Shown here piece after piece: positions 8,739 to 17,956 of a DNA stretch of 37,271 bases. The stretch spans positions 1 through 37,271 of the forward strand of contig DASVWG010000311.1 of assembly GCA_036389695.1 (NCBI GenBank), read 5' to 3'. Under the pieces are notes generated by a model, which had not been told where the DNA came from, did not search any database, and saw only the letters and a list, made by a program, of their open reading frames with translations. Position 1 is the stretch's first letter, and each line of letters begins with the position of its first letter. The position numbers and the translations under genes are program-made. The stretch is from JALZHR01 sp036389695. GTDB taxonomy: Bacteria > Acidobacteriota > Blastocatellia > Pyrinomonadales > Pyrinomonadaceae.

Positions 8739-9518
8739 ATGACTTTTATTAATAGTTTTCAAAGCGAATGGCTCAAGAAGCGCCGCAGTCTGGCGTCGTG
8801 GCTCGTTCTGGTCGGCGCGTTTTTTACGCCCGCGATAATTTTGGTTGCCCGCATAAAAAATCACGCCGCGCTGCCGAAGCTTTACGCCGCCGACGATTTC
8901 TGGCAGAGATTGTGGAATCAATCGTGGGAGTCGATGGAAGTTTTTCTGCTGCCCATCGGCATTATCCTGGCGACCGGGCTGATTACGCAAATCGAATATA
9001 AAAACAACACCTGGAAACAGCTTCACACGACGCCGCAAGCCTTTACGACGATTTTTTCCGCTAAATTTCTGGTGATTTTGATAATGCTCGTCGAAGTTTT
9101 CGCGCTCTTTAACGTCGGCGTTTATTTGTCGGCGGTGATTCCGGCGATGCTTTTCGCCAAAATTCCGTATCCGGGCGCGCCGATTCCCTTGGCGGATTTC
9201 TGGAACGCGAACGTCAATTTTTTCGTTGACTGTCTGCCGATTGTCGCGCTGCAATATTTAATCAGCCTGCAATTCAAAAATTTTCTGGTTCCGGTCGGCG
9301 CGGGCTTCGCGATATGGTTTCTCGGCATCGGGCTGCTTTCGTGGGAATACAGCTACGTTTTCCCGTATAATCACGGCGCGATTAATTTTTTAACCGCTTC
9401 GGGACAATTCGCCAACCGGCAGATTCCCGTCAACACCGAGCTTCTGGCGCTGATTTATTTCGCCGCTTTCACGGCGGCAAGCTGGTTTTTGTATGTTACG
9501 AAAAAGGAAAAAGGATGA
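8739..9518 (+). CDS. ABC-2 type transporter permease
   Basis: This 259-residue membrane protein has about six hydrophobic helices, for example LASWLVLVGAFFTPAIILVA, MEVFLLPIGIILATGLIT, FLVILIMLVEVFALFNVGVY and GAGFAIWFLGIGLLSW. The N-terminus (FINSFQSEWLKKRRSLASW) and the segment QIEYKNNTWKQLHTTP are typical of the lantibiotic-immunity/BcrB-like permeases that pair with BcrA-type ATPases. It lies 45 bp after the ATPase gene, and its 3' end is adjacent to or overlaps the histidine kinase start. It most likely forms the membrane channel of a homodimeric or four-part exporter. Confidence 0.88.
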   Translation: MTFINSFQSEWLKKRRSLASWLVLVGAFFTPAIILVARIKNHAALPKLYAADDFWQRLWNQSWESMEVFLLPIGIILATGLITQIEYKNNTWKQLHTTPQAFTTIFSAKFLVILIMLVEVFALFNVGVYLSAVIPAMLFAKIPYPGAPIPLADFWNANVNFFVDCLPIVALQYLISLQFKNFLVPVGAGFAIWFLGIGLLSWEYSYVFPYNHGAINFLTASGQFANRQIPVNTELLALIYFAAFTAASWFLYVTKKEKG

Positions 9519-10572
9519 AGCTTTGCCGGAGATGAAAACGGCGGCGGTCGTTTTCATTCACGGCGGATACTGGCTGCTTTACCTTTTGCTTTTATCGGTG
9601 ATTTTCGCCGTCGCCGGAATGCAAAGCAGAAAAGCGCCGCCTGATTTGCCGTCGCTTTTGCCTTTGCTTGTTTTGTGCGTCGCGCCGAATCTGGTTTCGT
9701 TTTACACGTTTTATTTTCTTTTGTTTGCGAGATTTCTGGCGCGCCGGAAAATCTTCGCTCTGGTAATTTTCGGCGCGGCGGTTTGTCTGGTTTCAGCGTT
9801 GGCGGGCGCGGCTCTTTCGCTCGTTTTTTTCGGTTTTGAACAAGCGATTTTCGCGGACGCGCGCGAGTTTGCGACGCTCGCGGCGAGCCTTTTTGTCATC
9901 GCGGCGATTCACGGCGGAATCGCGCTCGTGATTCGCGGGTTTATCAGTTGGTACACGGAAATAAAACTGAAGGAAGAACTCGCCCGCAGGAATTTCGAGA
10001 CGGAGCTGGCGCTGATTAAATCGCAAATCAACCCGCATTTTTTGTTTAATACCATCAACAACATAGACGTTTTAATCACGAAAAACGCGGAGCTTGCCTC
10101 GCGTTATCTCAACAAGCTTTCGGACATTTTGCGTTATATGGTTTACGAGACCAGGTCGGAAAAAATCCCGCTCGCGACGGAACTGGATTACGTCGAAAAA
10201 TACATCGAACTGCAAAAAATCCGCACGGCGAATCCGGATTATGTAAATTTTGAAATGACGGGCGCGGCAGGTAATTTAAAAATCGCGCCGATGATTCTTT
10301 TTCCGTTTATCGAAAACGCCTTTAAGCACACCGAAAACAAAAAAAATTCGAGCGCGATTCGGATAAAAATCTTGATTGCAAAGGACAAGCTCGTTTTTGA
10401 ATGCGAAAATTCTTATCAGCCGAACGCGGATAAAAAACAGGATTTCGGCGGCGCGGGTAATGAGCTGATAAAAAAACGCCTGGAATTGTTATATCCTGAA
10501 AGGCATCGGCTGGAAACGATTGATTCCGGCGAGATTTACCGGGTGAAATTGACGCTTTTTTATGAAGATTGA
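9493..10572 (+). CDS. LytS/YehU-type sensor histidine kinase
   Basis: Four transmembrane helices fill residues about 17-155. A His_kinase (PF06580) domain follows with the phospho-acceptor in QINPHFLFNTINNID (H182). The ATPase domain has the N-box PFIENAFKHTENK and the G-box GGAGNELIKKRLELLYP. There is no separate extracellular sensor domain, so it may sense the membrane or the transporter itself. The start is uncertain: ATG 9493 overlaps the permease by 26 bp and lacks a ribosome site, whereas TTG 9523 has AAGGAT (9511-9516) at good spacing; ATG 9532 is also in frame. The 3' end overlaps the response regulator, implying translational coupling. Confidence 0.9.
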   Translation: MLRKRKKDEALPEMKTAAVVFIHGGYWLLYLLLLSVIFAVAGMQSRKAPPDLPSLLPLLVLCVAPNLVSFYTFYFLLFARFLARRKIFALVIFGAAVCLVSALAGAALSLVFFGFEQAIFADAREFATLAASLFVIAAIHGGIALVIRGFISWYTEIKLKEELARRNFETELALIKSQINPHFLFNTINNIDVLITKNAELASRYLNKLSDILRYMVYETRSEKIPLATELDYVEKYIELQKIRTANPDYVNFEMTGAAGNLKIAPMILFPFIENAFKHTENKKNSSAIRIKILIAKDKLVFECENSYQPNADKKQDFGGAGNELIKKRLELLYPERHRLETIDSGEIYRVKLTLFYED

Positions 10573-11257
10573 CTGCATTATCGTCGAAGACGAGCCGCTC
10601 GCGCTCGAAAGGACGCGGGGATATGTGCTGAAAATACCTTTTCTGAATCTGCGCGCGACTTTCGACGACGCGATGGACGCGCTTGCCTTTTTGAAAGAAA
10701 ACAAAATCGATTTGATTTTTTTAGACATCAATTTAGGCGAGATTTCGGGCATCCGGCTGCTGGAAACTTCGGCGATTACCAGTCAGGTAATTTTGACGAC
10801 CGCTTATCAGGAATACGCTCTGAAAGGCTTCGATTTAAAGGTCGCGGATTATCTTTTAAAGCCTTTTACGTTTGAAAGATTCGTGCAGGCGGTTGACCGC
10901 GCCGCCGGAAATCTGCCGAAAAAACAAACGGTTTCAGCAAGCAGCTTTATCTTTGTCAAAACCGAAAACCGTCTGGAAAAAGTATTTTTGAGAGACATAA
11001 TCTACATCGAAGGAATGCGCGATTACCGCAAGATTCACGCCGCCGGCAAACGGATTATGACGCTTCAAACTTTCGGCGAATTCGAACGGCAAATCCCGCC
11101 GCAGATTATCTGCCGCGTGCATAAATCTTATATGGTTTCGCTCGGCAAAATCGATTCAATCGAGAAAGACCGAATCAAAATCAAAGACTGCCTCATCCCG
11201 CTTTCGGAAACTTACAAAGAGAGATTTTTTAATCTGATTAATCATCCGGCAAAATAA
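10562..11257 (+). CDS. LytTR-family response regulator
   Basis: Residues 1-120 are a receiver domain with acidic pair ED (residues 9-10), phospho-acceptor D55 in LIFLDINLGEISG, T in TTAYQEYALKGF and lysine in YLLKPF. Residues about 130-231 form a LytTR DNA-binding domain (VFLRDIIYIEGMRDYRKIHA, then RVHKSYMVSLGKID). The gene overlaps the kinase by 11 bp, so the two are almost certainly partners. By analogy with similar loci it may control its own ABC transporter operon. LytTR proteins usually bind paired direct repeats about 10 bp apart; no convincing pair was found by eye upstream of 7788. Confidence 0.92.
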   Translation: MKIDCIIVEDEPLALERTRGYVLKIPFLNLRATFDDAMDALAFLKENKIDLIFLDINLGEISGIRLLETSAITSQVILTTAYQEYALKGFDLKVADYLLKPFTFERFVQAVDRAAGNLPKKQTVSASSFIFVKTENRLEKVFLRDIIYIEGMRDYRKIHAAGKRIMTLQTFGEFERQIPPQIICRVHKSYMVSLGKIDSIEKDRIKIKDCLIPLSETYKERFFNLINHPAK

Positions 11258-11313
11258 TATCTGAAAACGAAACAGACGGACGGCGAGCGTCGTTTCCGCG
11301 ATTTTCGGGCGTG

Positions 11314-11339
11314 AAAAAAGGCAGCCCGGAGACTGCCTT
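11314..11339 (-). terminator. Rho-independent terminator of the 11366-13495 gene
   Basis: On the minus strand a 7-bp stem (AAGGCAG/CTGCCTT, plus-strand 11318-11324 and 11333-11339) with an 8-base loop runs into six T residues. It lies about 30 bp downstream of the stop codon of the minus-strand gene. The plus-strand LytTR gene ends on the other side, but the U-tract serves only the minus strand. Confidence 0.8.
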
Positions 11340-11365
11340 AAAGTTTGAGCTAATAGTTTCAGCGG

Positions 11366-13495
11366 TTACGGCTGAGCCACGAAATCCACGTTCGACATCG
11401 CGCTGTTGACCTGCACCGTCTGCGGCGTGAAAGTATAGAGCCTCGATATAACCGTGATGTTATACGTTTCGCCCGTCAGGACATCATCAAAGCGGTAAAA
11501 TCCGAACGGATTGGTAATCGCCGCGCGTCGTTCGCCAATGCCTGTACCGGCAAGCGAGACCAGCGCATTGCCGATTCCTGTGCCGTCAGCCCGCGTCACG
11601 CGACCGCCGACCGAGACGTTTACAGCAGCCGCCGAACTCGGTGCTTGAACCTGAACGGTAATCGGCGCGCCCGTCTTAAAGAAGCCAATCGTCGCATTCA
11701 CGGTCTGCGGCGGACGATTGGAATCAAAACGGAAGTTATACATCGTGCCCCAGCGGATAGCGTTCGCGTTCTGGTTCTGGGCAAAAGTTTCCGAATTCCA
11801 GGTCATCGCGGCGGCGCTCTGCGTCTGCGCCCAGGGCGCGCTGCTGTAGCCGGTGTTTCCGACCGTTCCGTCGGCTGCCCATCCGGGATGCTGCGGCGGC
11901 GCGTGGAATCCGATGTTGCTCAAAGCAGCGCCCGAGCCCAGCGGCACGCTGAAAGATTGAATGGCGCGGTCGATATTCTGGTTATAGACGGCATACTCGT
12001 AATGCCAGACGCCGGGCGACGGATTCGTCACTTTGTAGCCGACCGTTCCGATGCCGTCGCCCGCGGGATCGGGTTTGATTTCGACGAGCGTGGCGCCTGT
12101 CCAGGCGCTGATCGCCGCTTTGGCTCGCTGCGTCGGCGCGGCGGGCGAAAAGCTGAAAGGACTGCCGGTGCCGGTCACATTGTATTTACGATACGAAACG
12201 TTGTTATACATGTTGCACTGTCCGGGATTTTGCTGACACCACGTATATTCGTGCGGCGTAATGTATTGCGCCTCGGAATAATAGGTCGCGCCGGGATTCA
12301 GGCTGGTGCTCAGGTCGCTGATTTCGGTCAAAATTCGATGCGACGATTGGACGTGGGAATGTCCGGTGTGATTATTCGCCGCATACTGTCCCGGCGAACC
12401 GCCTGACGGAAACGCGCCGGTGAACGGATTGATCCAGGCGCGCGAACCCAAATCCGGTCCGTCATTTAAACTTGCCGAATACGGGTCGGAACAGCCCGAA
12501 CCGAGTCTTGTTCCGCCGACCCCGTTACAGCCCAGATTGCAAAGGTTATTGGTCAATGCCGTGAACGCGTGTTTGACGTGCGATTGACCGATTTGCTCAA
12601 AGCGTTCGTCGTTTGTCGCGCCGCCGCTCATTCGATACATATTTTGCGGAATAGCCGGATGGTCATTGCTCGGCAGAGCGAACCAATTCAAATCTACCGT
12701 CCCGAAATTGCACGAATCGGTTCCGACCGCGAGCCCGACCTGCGTTCCGTTGACCGTGCCGCTCGGCTGATATAAACCGCTTAAATCACCGACCACGACA
12801 TCAGGTCCCGGAACGCTTCCGACGTTGGCAGTCGTGTTGACCGGCATATCCGTTCGCGTTACTTCGCCGTCAACCATCTGCGTAACTTCAATCGTACGCA
12901 TCGTCGCGGCTACGGAAAGTTGCCCGACAATCGTTCCGGCTTCGTTCGGGCGACCGAGTTCGGCGGCAAATTCATTCGACAAAAGCATTCTGCCCATTTG
13001 AATACCGAATGTCTGTCGGCTGCTTTCATAATCGAATAAATGTCCTTCGATATTGAAGAAGATAAAACCCGTTTTTGCATCTCTCACGACGAGACTGTAG
13101 TGTTCGCCGAAAGGCATGCTTTCAAGAACGAGCTGCCCGGATGAACCGTTTAATTTGGCAGGCAGCATGGTCGAGTTTTGCGGAATCAAAGCCATCGAAC
13201 TGGGCAACAGGCTGCGCAACTGATTGTTAGAAACAATAATCGTAAAAAAAGAATCGCGCTCGGCGTCAAAACGCAAAGCGGTCGACCTGCCGGATTCTTT
13301 CCCGACGGAACCGGTTCCGTTGAGCCGGCTCAAATTAAGATCCATCGTGACGCCCGCGTTCGCCACAATCATTTTTTCAAGGGTTACGGTATTGCTCGGT
13401 CGTGCATTTTGATTCAACCCGGTTAATAAATTACTGGAACCGTTGCCAAAGAATGCAAACAACGGCAGTAAAGCGATAACAATTGTTTTTAACAT
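11366..13495 (-). CDS. Large exported protein with C-terminal carboxypeptidase-regulatory-like domain
   Basis: The ATG at 13495 gives a 709-residue protein starting with a signal peptide (MLKTIVIALLPLFAFFG). The alternative TTG at 13528 would put charged residues before it. Residues to about 610 are Asn/Ser/Thr/Gly-rich and unassigned; they carry cysteines (CNLGCNGVGG, CQQNPGQCNMY) that could form disulfides. The last 85 or so residues form a carboxypeptidase-regulatory-like beta-sandwich (GGRVTRADGTGIGNALVSL, then FGFYRFDDVLTGETYNI) ending in VDFVAQP. The same domain ends the beta-helix protein at 15693. Surface or periplasmic location is likely. No enzymatic motif was recognised. The gene is divergent from the polyferredoxin gene. 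Confidence 0.75.
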   Translation of the reverse strand: MLKTIVIALLPLFAFFGNGSSNLLTGLNQNARPSNTVTLEKMIVANAGVTMDLNLSRLNGTGSVGKESGRSTALRFDAERDSFFTIIVSNNQLRSLLPSSMALIPQNSTMLPAKLNGSSGQLVLESMPFGEHYSLVVRDAKTGFIFFNIEGHLFDYESSRQTFGIQMGRMLLSNEFAAELGRPNEAGTIVGQLSVAATMRTIEVTQMVDGEVTRTDMPVNTTANVGSVPGPDVVVGDLSGLYQPSGTVNGTQVGLAVGTDSCNFGTVDLNWFALPSNDHPAIPQNMYRMSGGATNDERFEQIGQSHVKHAFTALTNNLCNLGCNGVGGTRLGSGCSDPYSASLNDGPDLGSRAWINPFTGAFPSGGSPGQYAANNHTGHSHVQSSHRILTEISDLSTSLNPGATYYSEAQYITPHEYTWCQQNPGQCNMYNNVSYRKYNVTGTGSPFSFSPAAPTQRAKAAISAWTGATLVEIKPDPAGDGIGTVGYKVTNPSPGVWHYEYAVYNQNIDRAIQSFSVPLGSGAALSNIGFHAPPQHPGWAADGTVGNTGYSSAPWAQTQSAAAMTWNSETFAQNQNANAIRWGTMYNFRFDSNRPPQTVNATIGFFKTGAPITVQVQAPSSAAAVNVSVGGRVTRADGTGIGNALVSLAGTGIGERRAAITNPFGFYRFDDVLTGETYNITVISRLYTFTPQTVQVNSAMSNVDFVAQP

Positions 13496-13630
13496 AATTT
13501 CAGATTTCAGCCGCTCAGGCTTTGCCAAGTGGAACTTTAAATTGTATCCGTTACGTGGATTTTAACTTTTCAGTCACGTAGATGTAGACTTTCGTTTATA
13601 CACTGTTTAGGTGCTTTAATCAAGTCGAGG

Positions 13631-13636
13631 TATAAT
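13631..13636 (+). promoter_or_regulatory. Perfect TATAAT -10 box overlapping the first ATG of the polyferredoxin gene
   Basis: TATAAT at 13631-13636 overlaps the candidate ATG at 13635. A poor -35 match (TTTAGG, 13606-13611) lies 19 bases upstream. If this is a real -10 box, transcription starts after the first ATG and translation must begin later, for example at ATG 13683. Confidence 0.3.
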
Positions 13637-15569
13637 GTTTGTTTCTGCCAGCCTCGCCGGCGCACGAAACTTATATCAATTTATGAAAGATGGTTGCACG
13701 AGCCAGGAAGTGAAGAAAAAGCGTTCGATCGAGCTTCCGGTTTTAAAAAATTCCGCGCCTCAAACGGGCGGTATTCGCGACTCACGCGCGAGCCGCTGGC
13801 GCGCCGTCGCTCTCATTACGCTGACCTTATTAATGATTGCGCACGTCATTCAGTGGCGTCTGACGGGACAGACGATTTCGCCGATTGAGCCTTCCGAATC
13901 GATGGCGACGCTCCAGCGCGGCGCAATTAATGCAGGATTTATCTTCTTTAGTTTAGCGATTTTAGCGACCTTAATCTTCGGGCGCTTTGTCTGCGGCTGG
14001 GGCTGCCATATTGTTGCCCTTCAGGATTTCTGCGCGTGGCTTTTAAAGAAATTCGGACTCAAACCGAAGCCGTTTCGCTCGCGGTTGCTGATGTTCGTGC
14101 CCATCATCGTCGCGTTTTATATGTTCGTTTACCCGAGCATAATTAGATTTTTCACCAAACCGAAAAACGAGCCGCTTATTCCCGAATGGACTAATCATCT
14201 GGTGACGAGCAATTTCTGGGAAACTTTTCCGCCCGTTCTGGTCGCTATTCCTTTTCTTTTCGTCTGCGGATTTATGACCGTCTATTTTCTGGGGCAGAAA
14301 GGTTTCTGCACCTACGCCTGTCCTTACGGCGGCGTCTTCGTTTTAGCCGACCGGCTTTCGCCCGGAAAAATTCGCGTTACCGACGCCTGTAACAGCTGCG
14401 GGCACTGCACGGCGGTCTGCACTTCAAACGTTTTGGTTCACGCGGAAGTCAAACAATACGGCATGGTCGTCGATGCGGGCTGTATGAAATGTATGGACTG
14501 CGTCAGCGTCTGCCCGAACGACGCTCTGTATTTCGGTTTCGGAAAGCCTGCGGTCGCCGTTTCGAAAGCGTTTGCCAAAAATTATTCGCTGACTTGGACT
14601 GAAGAAATCGTCGGCGCGGTCGTCTTTCTGGCGAGCTTTCTCGCCGTCTGGGATGTCTACCAGCTCGTTCCGATGCTGATGGCGCTCGGAATCGCGACAA
14701 TCACGACGTTTCTCGCGGTCAGAACGTTAAGATTACTGCGGGCGGGCGATTTATCTTTCTATCGTTTTAATCTGAAATCGGCGGGCAAAATGCGCAAAGC
14801 CGGATGGGCGTTTCTGAGTTTCGCGCTGCTCTGGATTGGCTTGAACGCGCATAGCGGCTGGGTCGTCTATCACGAATTTGCGGGACGTCGCGCGTATGAA
14901 AACATTCGAATTCCGGACGAGCTCGCTCTGGCGCGGACAAATCCCGCGCGCTGGCTCAGCGGGAGCGATAATCAGAACATCACAGCCGGAAAAAAACATT
15001 TTCACGCCGCTTTCGGTGCCGGTTTGTTTGTCAATAAAGAAGCGCTGTCAAAGCTCGCGTGGATTGAGTATCTGTCCGGCAACGACGAGCAAGCCATCCA
15101 ATTGCTCGACAAAGCCGCCGCGTATCAAGGCGGGCAGGCGAAAGCCTTGAGTCTCTATTATCGCGGCGCAATCCTCAATCGTCTGGGACGTTACGAGCAG
15201 GCTTTAACGAATCTCGAAGAGGCAATCACGGAGCGCCCCGATTTAGTTGTCGCCCGCGAGGAAAAAGGCGAATCGCTTTGGCAGCTCAATCGCCGCGAGG
15301 AAGCCGTTTCGGTTTGGAGCGATGCCGTCAAGCAAAATAAAAATCTCCCGCTGGCGAATAATCTTCTCGCCGGTGCCGCCGCCTCTCAGGGACAGCCCGA
15401 AATCGCCGCTGCATATGAAAAACAAGCCGACCAGTCAACACCCGCCGACCCGCTTTTTCATTGGGTGGTCGGACTCCGTCTGCAAAATGTCGGAATGAAC
15501 GCGCTCGCCGAAAAACACTTTCAAAGAGCCATCCAGCTTAATCCCGAATTCAAGCGGGCACGCAGTTAA
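13635..15569 (+). CDS. NapH/CcoG-like membrane polyferredoxin fused to C-terminal TPRs
   Basis: The N-terminal half is a multi-spanning membrane protein with the paired cysteine motifs of the NapH/NosR/CcoG group (CGWGCHIV and CTYACPYGGVF). Two classic [4Fe-4S] sites follow (CNSCGHCTAVC and CMKCMDCVSVCP). Further helices lie at about 320-375 and near 390-405. From about residue 460 to the end there are TPR-like repeats (ALSLYYRGAILNRLGRYEQA, AEKHFQRAIQLNPEFK). Relatives pass electrons from the quinone pool to periplasmic reductases or serve in metal-centre assembly. No such reductase is encoded nearby, so the partner is unknown. The TPR extension is unusual for the family. ATG 13683 is a credible alternative start. 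Confidence 0.85.
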   Translation: MFVSASLAGARNLYQFMKDGCTSQEVKKKRSIELPVLKNSAPQTGGIRDSRASRWRAVALITLTLLMIAHVIQWRLTGQTISPIEPSESMATLQRGAINAGFIFFSLAILATLIFGRFVCGWGCHIVALQDFCAWLLKKFGLKPKPFRSRLLMFVPIIVAFYMFVYPSIIRFFTKPKNEPLIPEWTNHLVTSNFWETFPPVLVAIPFLFVCGFMTVYFLGQKGFCTYACPYGGVFVLADRLSPGKIRVTDACNSCGHCTAVCTSNVLVHAEVKQYGMVVDAGCMKCMDCVSVCPNDALYFGFGKPAVAVSKAFAKNYSLTWTEEIVGAVVFLASFLAVWDVYQLVPMLMALGIATITTFLAVRTLRLLRAGDLSFYRFNLKSAGKMRKAGWAFLSFALLWIGLNAHSGWVVYHEFAGRRAYENIRIPDELALARTNPARWLSGSDNQNITAGKKHFHAAFGAGLFVNKEALSKLAWIEYLSGNDEQAIQLLDKAAAYQGGQAKALSLYYRGAILNRLGRYEQALTNLEEAITERPDLVVAREEKGESLWQLNRREEAVSVWSDAVKQNKNLPLANNLLAGAAASQGQPEIAAAYEKQADQSTPADPLFHWVVGLRLQNVGMNALAEKHFQRAIQLNPEFKRARS

Positions 15570-15624
15570 ACTCAAGACCGTTTCGGAATTTTTGTTGTTT
15601 TTGGACAAAGCCTGAAATGATAAA

Positions 15625-15661
15625 AAATTGACTCTTTTCAAAGTGCGAAAAGAGTCAATTT
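15625..15661 (-). terminator. Strong hairpin terminator between convergent genes
   Basis: A perfect 14-bp stem (15625-15638 with 15648-15661) encloses a 9-base loop. On the minus strand the stem runs into a T-tract, so it terminates the beta-helix gene. It may also protect the 3' end of the plus-strand polyferredoxin transcript, which stops about 55 bp upstream. Confidence 0.8.
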
Positions 15662-15692
15662 CGAGCCTGAATATTTTACGTTTATCAAGCTT

Positions 15693-17825
15693 TCATAAGC
15701 GTCCGCGCTTTTTCTTAAGCTTTAAGTCGGCGATAAAATCGACATCCGTTTTCTCTTCCAGATGTGAAACGACTTTATTGGACGGACTGAAATCATACTG
15801 CCCGGACGGAGCCGGAGTAATAATATACGTCTCGCCGACCGGAACTTCGAAAACATAAAATCCCTTGGCATTGGTTATCGCTTTAATAATTTTGCCCGAC
15901 GGGCGACGCAGGTAAACGATTGCGCCCGCGATTTCCGCGCCTGCGCTGTTTGTAATTCTTCCGCCGAGATGCGCTGGAGCAGCCGTCGGCGGCGCGGTCG
16001 CGACTATCTGCGGGCTGGAAAACTCTGAAGTATCGCCGACGGCTTGCGGCGCAAACGGCGTGGTCAGGCTGGTCGCCGTCGCCGTCACATATTGTCCGAG
16101 GGCTAAGGCAACCGGCGAGTTAAAACTGAAGCTCGCGTTGCCGCCGCCGTCCGTCGTGACGTTTTTTGAACCGATATAAGTTCTGCCTTCGCTGTTTGCC
16201 AAGCCGTCGGTATTTGTATTCAGGTAGAAATCAATCGCAAAATTAGTCGCGGCGGTGCTGTTCAGCGTTCCCAGGATAAGACCGGACGTGTAAGCGGCGC
16301 TGATAGTCGGAAAGTTTTGCAGATTGTTCGCTCCGGTGTCGGTGTCGCTCGCATCGTTGGCGGTTTGTCCGGTCGCCATCACCGTCGTCGGCGGAAGCGG
16401 AGGATTGATGCCGAGGTCGATGCCGATGCCGCCGCTATTGAAAATCGAATTGGCGCGGATGGCATTCCCGACGCTGCCCGTCCCGTCAACGTAAACTCCC
16501 GATTTGGCGGTAAACGCGTTGGCATCGCCGTTATTGGCGATAATATTGCACGCGCCGCGGCACGCGCCCGGAATCGCGCCGGTCGTTCCGCCGATAACGT
16601 TTCCGCCCGACAGATTCGAGATTTGCACGCCGTTGCTGCGATTGGGCAGCGAAGTCGTGCCGTTTGAGCCGACGCCGATGTAATTTCCCTGCACGACATT
16701 TCCCGTGGCAAGACTGGTAGCAAGCGTAACGCCGTTCGCTTTATTGCCGGAGATAACGTTACAAGTGCCGTCGCAGATATTCGGCGTATTCGTGGTCGTG
16801 CCGCCGACGACGTTATTCGAGCCTTGAATCATAACGCCGCTGCCGTCGTTCGGCGTCGTCGTGTTGCTGCCGAGCGTGTAGCCGATGTAATTGCCCTGCA
16901 CGGTGTTGTTCGAGGCGGGAACATTCAAGCCCGGACTCGTATCGGCGATAATCGAGATGCCGTGCGAGCCGTTGCCGATAATCACGTTGCGGTCATTGCT
17001 GTTGCCCGTCCCGCCGATTTGACTGCCGGAGGCGCCCGCAATCAAAATGCCTTCCTGCGTGTTGCCGAGGTCGGCGTTGCCCGAATTGTCGGTTCCGATA
17101 AAGTTGTTGCGGATAATTGCCGCGCCGTTCACCACCGCTGCGCCGACCGTCGCGCTGCCGACGACGATGCCGCGCCCGATATTGCCCGAAATCGAATTGG
17201 GAACGCCGCTCGCGCCGACCGTTCCGATTTGCACATTGTTCGCGCCGTTGACCCATATGCCGCGATTAATATTGCCGCACGGATGCGCCGCGTCGGGACA
17301 ATTTACCGAAGTTCCGTCAATATCCGTGCCGATATAATTCTGATGAATTATCGTTCCGCTGCCGTTCGGTCCGACACGGATTCCGGCTTCGCCGAAACGA
17401 TTAACGGCAAAACCGCGTATTTCGCAGCTCGGAGCCTGAATATCAAACCCGATGGAAGCCGCTCCGATTGATTGCGTCGCCAGACCGTTCAGCTCGACTC
17501 TGCCGCTGCCGGTATTCAGATTGATAATCGAGACCGTGTCGGTAATAACGGGCAGCGGCGACACAAGATTGATTGTGCCGACGCCCGCATTCACCTGAAT
17601 CTGGTCTGCTCCGGCGCTGGAATTGGCGGAAATAATCGCCTGACGCAGGCTTCCCGCGCCGTCGTCATCCAGATTAGTGACGGTAAAGACGGCGGCTCTG
17701 ACCTGGCTCGCCGGAACCGCGAAAAAGATTAGTCCCAGACTGGCGAGCGCCAAAACATAAGGCAATAATGAGCGTAAAAATGTGCGTGCCTCTGCCGATT
17801 GATTACGATTTCTTGTGTTTTTCAT
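15693..17825 (-). CDS. Exported right-handed parallel beta-helix protein with carboxypeptidase-regulatory-like tail
   Basis: The ATG at 17825 has a good ribosome site (GAGGAAAACGAG before it) and is preferred over a GTG at 17849. A signal peptide covers about residues 1-44, including LLPYVLALASLGLIFFAVPA. Residues about 50-480 are a repeat-rich beta-helix of the pectate-lyase/NosD type, with repeated N-x-I/V-x-G-N rungs such as NTVQGNYIGYT, NVVQGNYIGVG and NVISGNKANGV. A beta-sandwich segment follows, then a carboxypeptidase-regulatory-like domain (HLGGRITNSAGAEIAGAIVY) and a basic tail KLKKKRGRL. It is probably a surface protein binding or acting on polysaccharide. No catalytic residues are assignable. 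Confidence 0.83.
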   Translation of the reverse strand: MKNTRNRNQSAEARTFLRSLLPYVLALASLGLIFFAVPASQVRAAVFTVTNLDDDGAGSLRQAIISANSSAGADQIQVNAGVGTINLVSPLPVITDTVSIINLNTGSGRVELNGLATQSIGAASIGFDIQAPSCEIRGFAVNRFGEAGIRVGPNGSGTIIHQNYIGTDIDGTSVNCPDAAHPCGNINRGIWVNGANNVQIGTVGASGVPNSISGNIGRGIVVGSATVGAAVVNGAAIIRNNFIGTDNSGNADLGNTQEGILIAGASGSQIGGTGNSNDRNVIIGNGSHGISIIADTSPGLNVPASNNTVQGNYIGYTLGSNTTTPNDGSGVMIQGSNNVVGGTTTNTPNICDGTCNVISGNKANGVTLATSLATGNVVQGNYIGVGSNGTTSLPNRSNGVQISNLSGGNVIGGTTGAIPGACRGACNIIANNGDANAFTAKSGVYVDGTGSVGNAIRANSIFNSGGIGIDLGINPPLPPTTVMATGQTANDASDTDTGANNLQNFPTISAAYTSGLILGTLNSTAATNFAIDFYLNTNTDGLANSEGRTYIGSKNVTTDGGGNASFSFNSPVALALGQYVTATATSLTTPFAPQAVGDTSEFSSPQIVATAPPTAAPAHLGGRITNSAGAEIAGAIVYLRRPSGKIIKAITNAKGFYVFEVPVGETYIITPAPSGQYDFSPSNKVVSHLEEKTDVDFIADLKLKKKRGRL

Positions 17826-17956
17826 CTCGTTTTCCTCATTCCTGAACACCCAAGTTCGGGAATCTTCTTTTCATTCCGAAATATCGGGAAACCGGCGGAA
17901 GAATGAAATAAACCATATGGATTTCACTCTTCCGCTTGCGCTAGCGGTTTAGACCA

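Noticed and set aside
8529..9254. A 241-residue minus-strand frame across the ABC ATPase and permease junction
   Set aside because: It spans the end of one well-supported gene and the start of another and has low-complexity Arg/Asn/Gln composition.
16824..17471. A 215-residue plus-strand frame opposite the beta-helix gene
   Set aside because: It mirrors a repetitive minus-strand gene with clear signal peptide, ribosome site and domain structure; its own composition (Arg/Ala/Asp-rich, no motifs) is typical of an antisense shadow.
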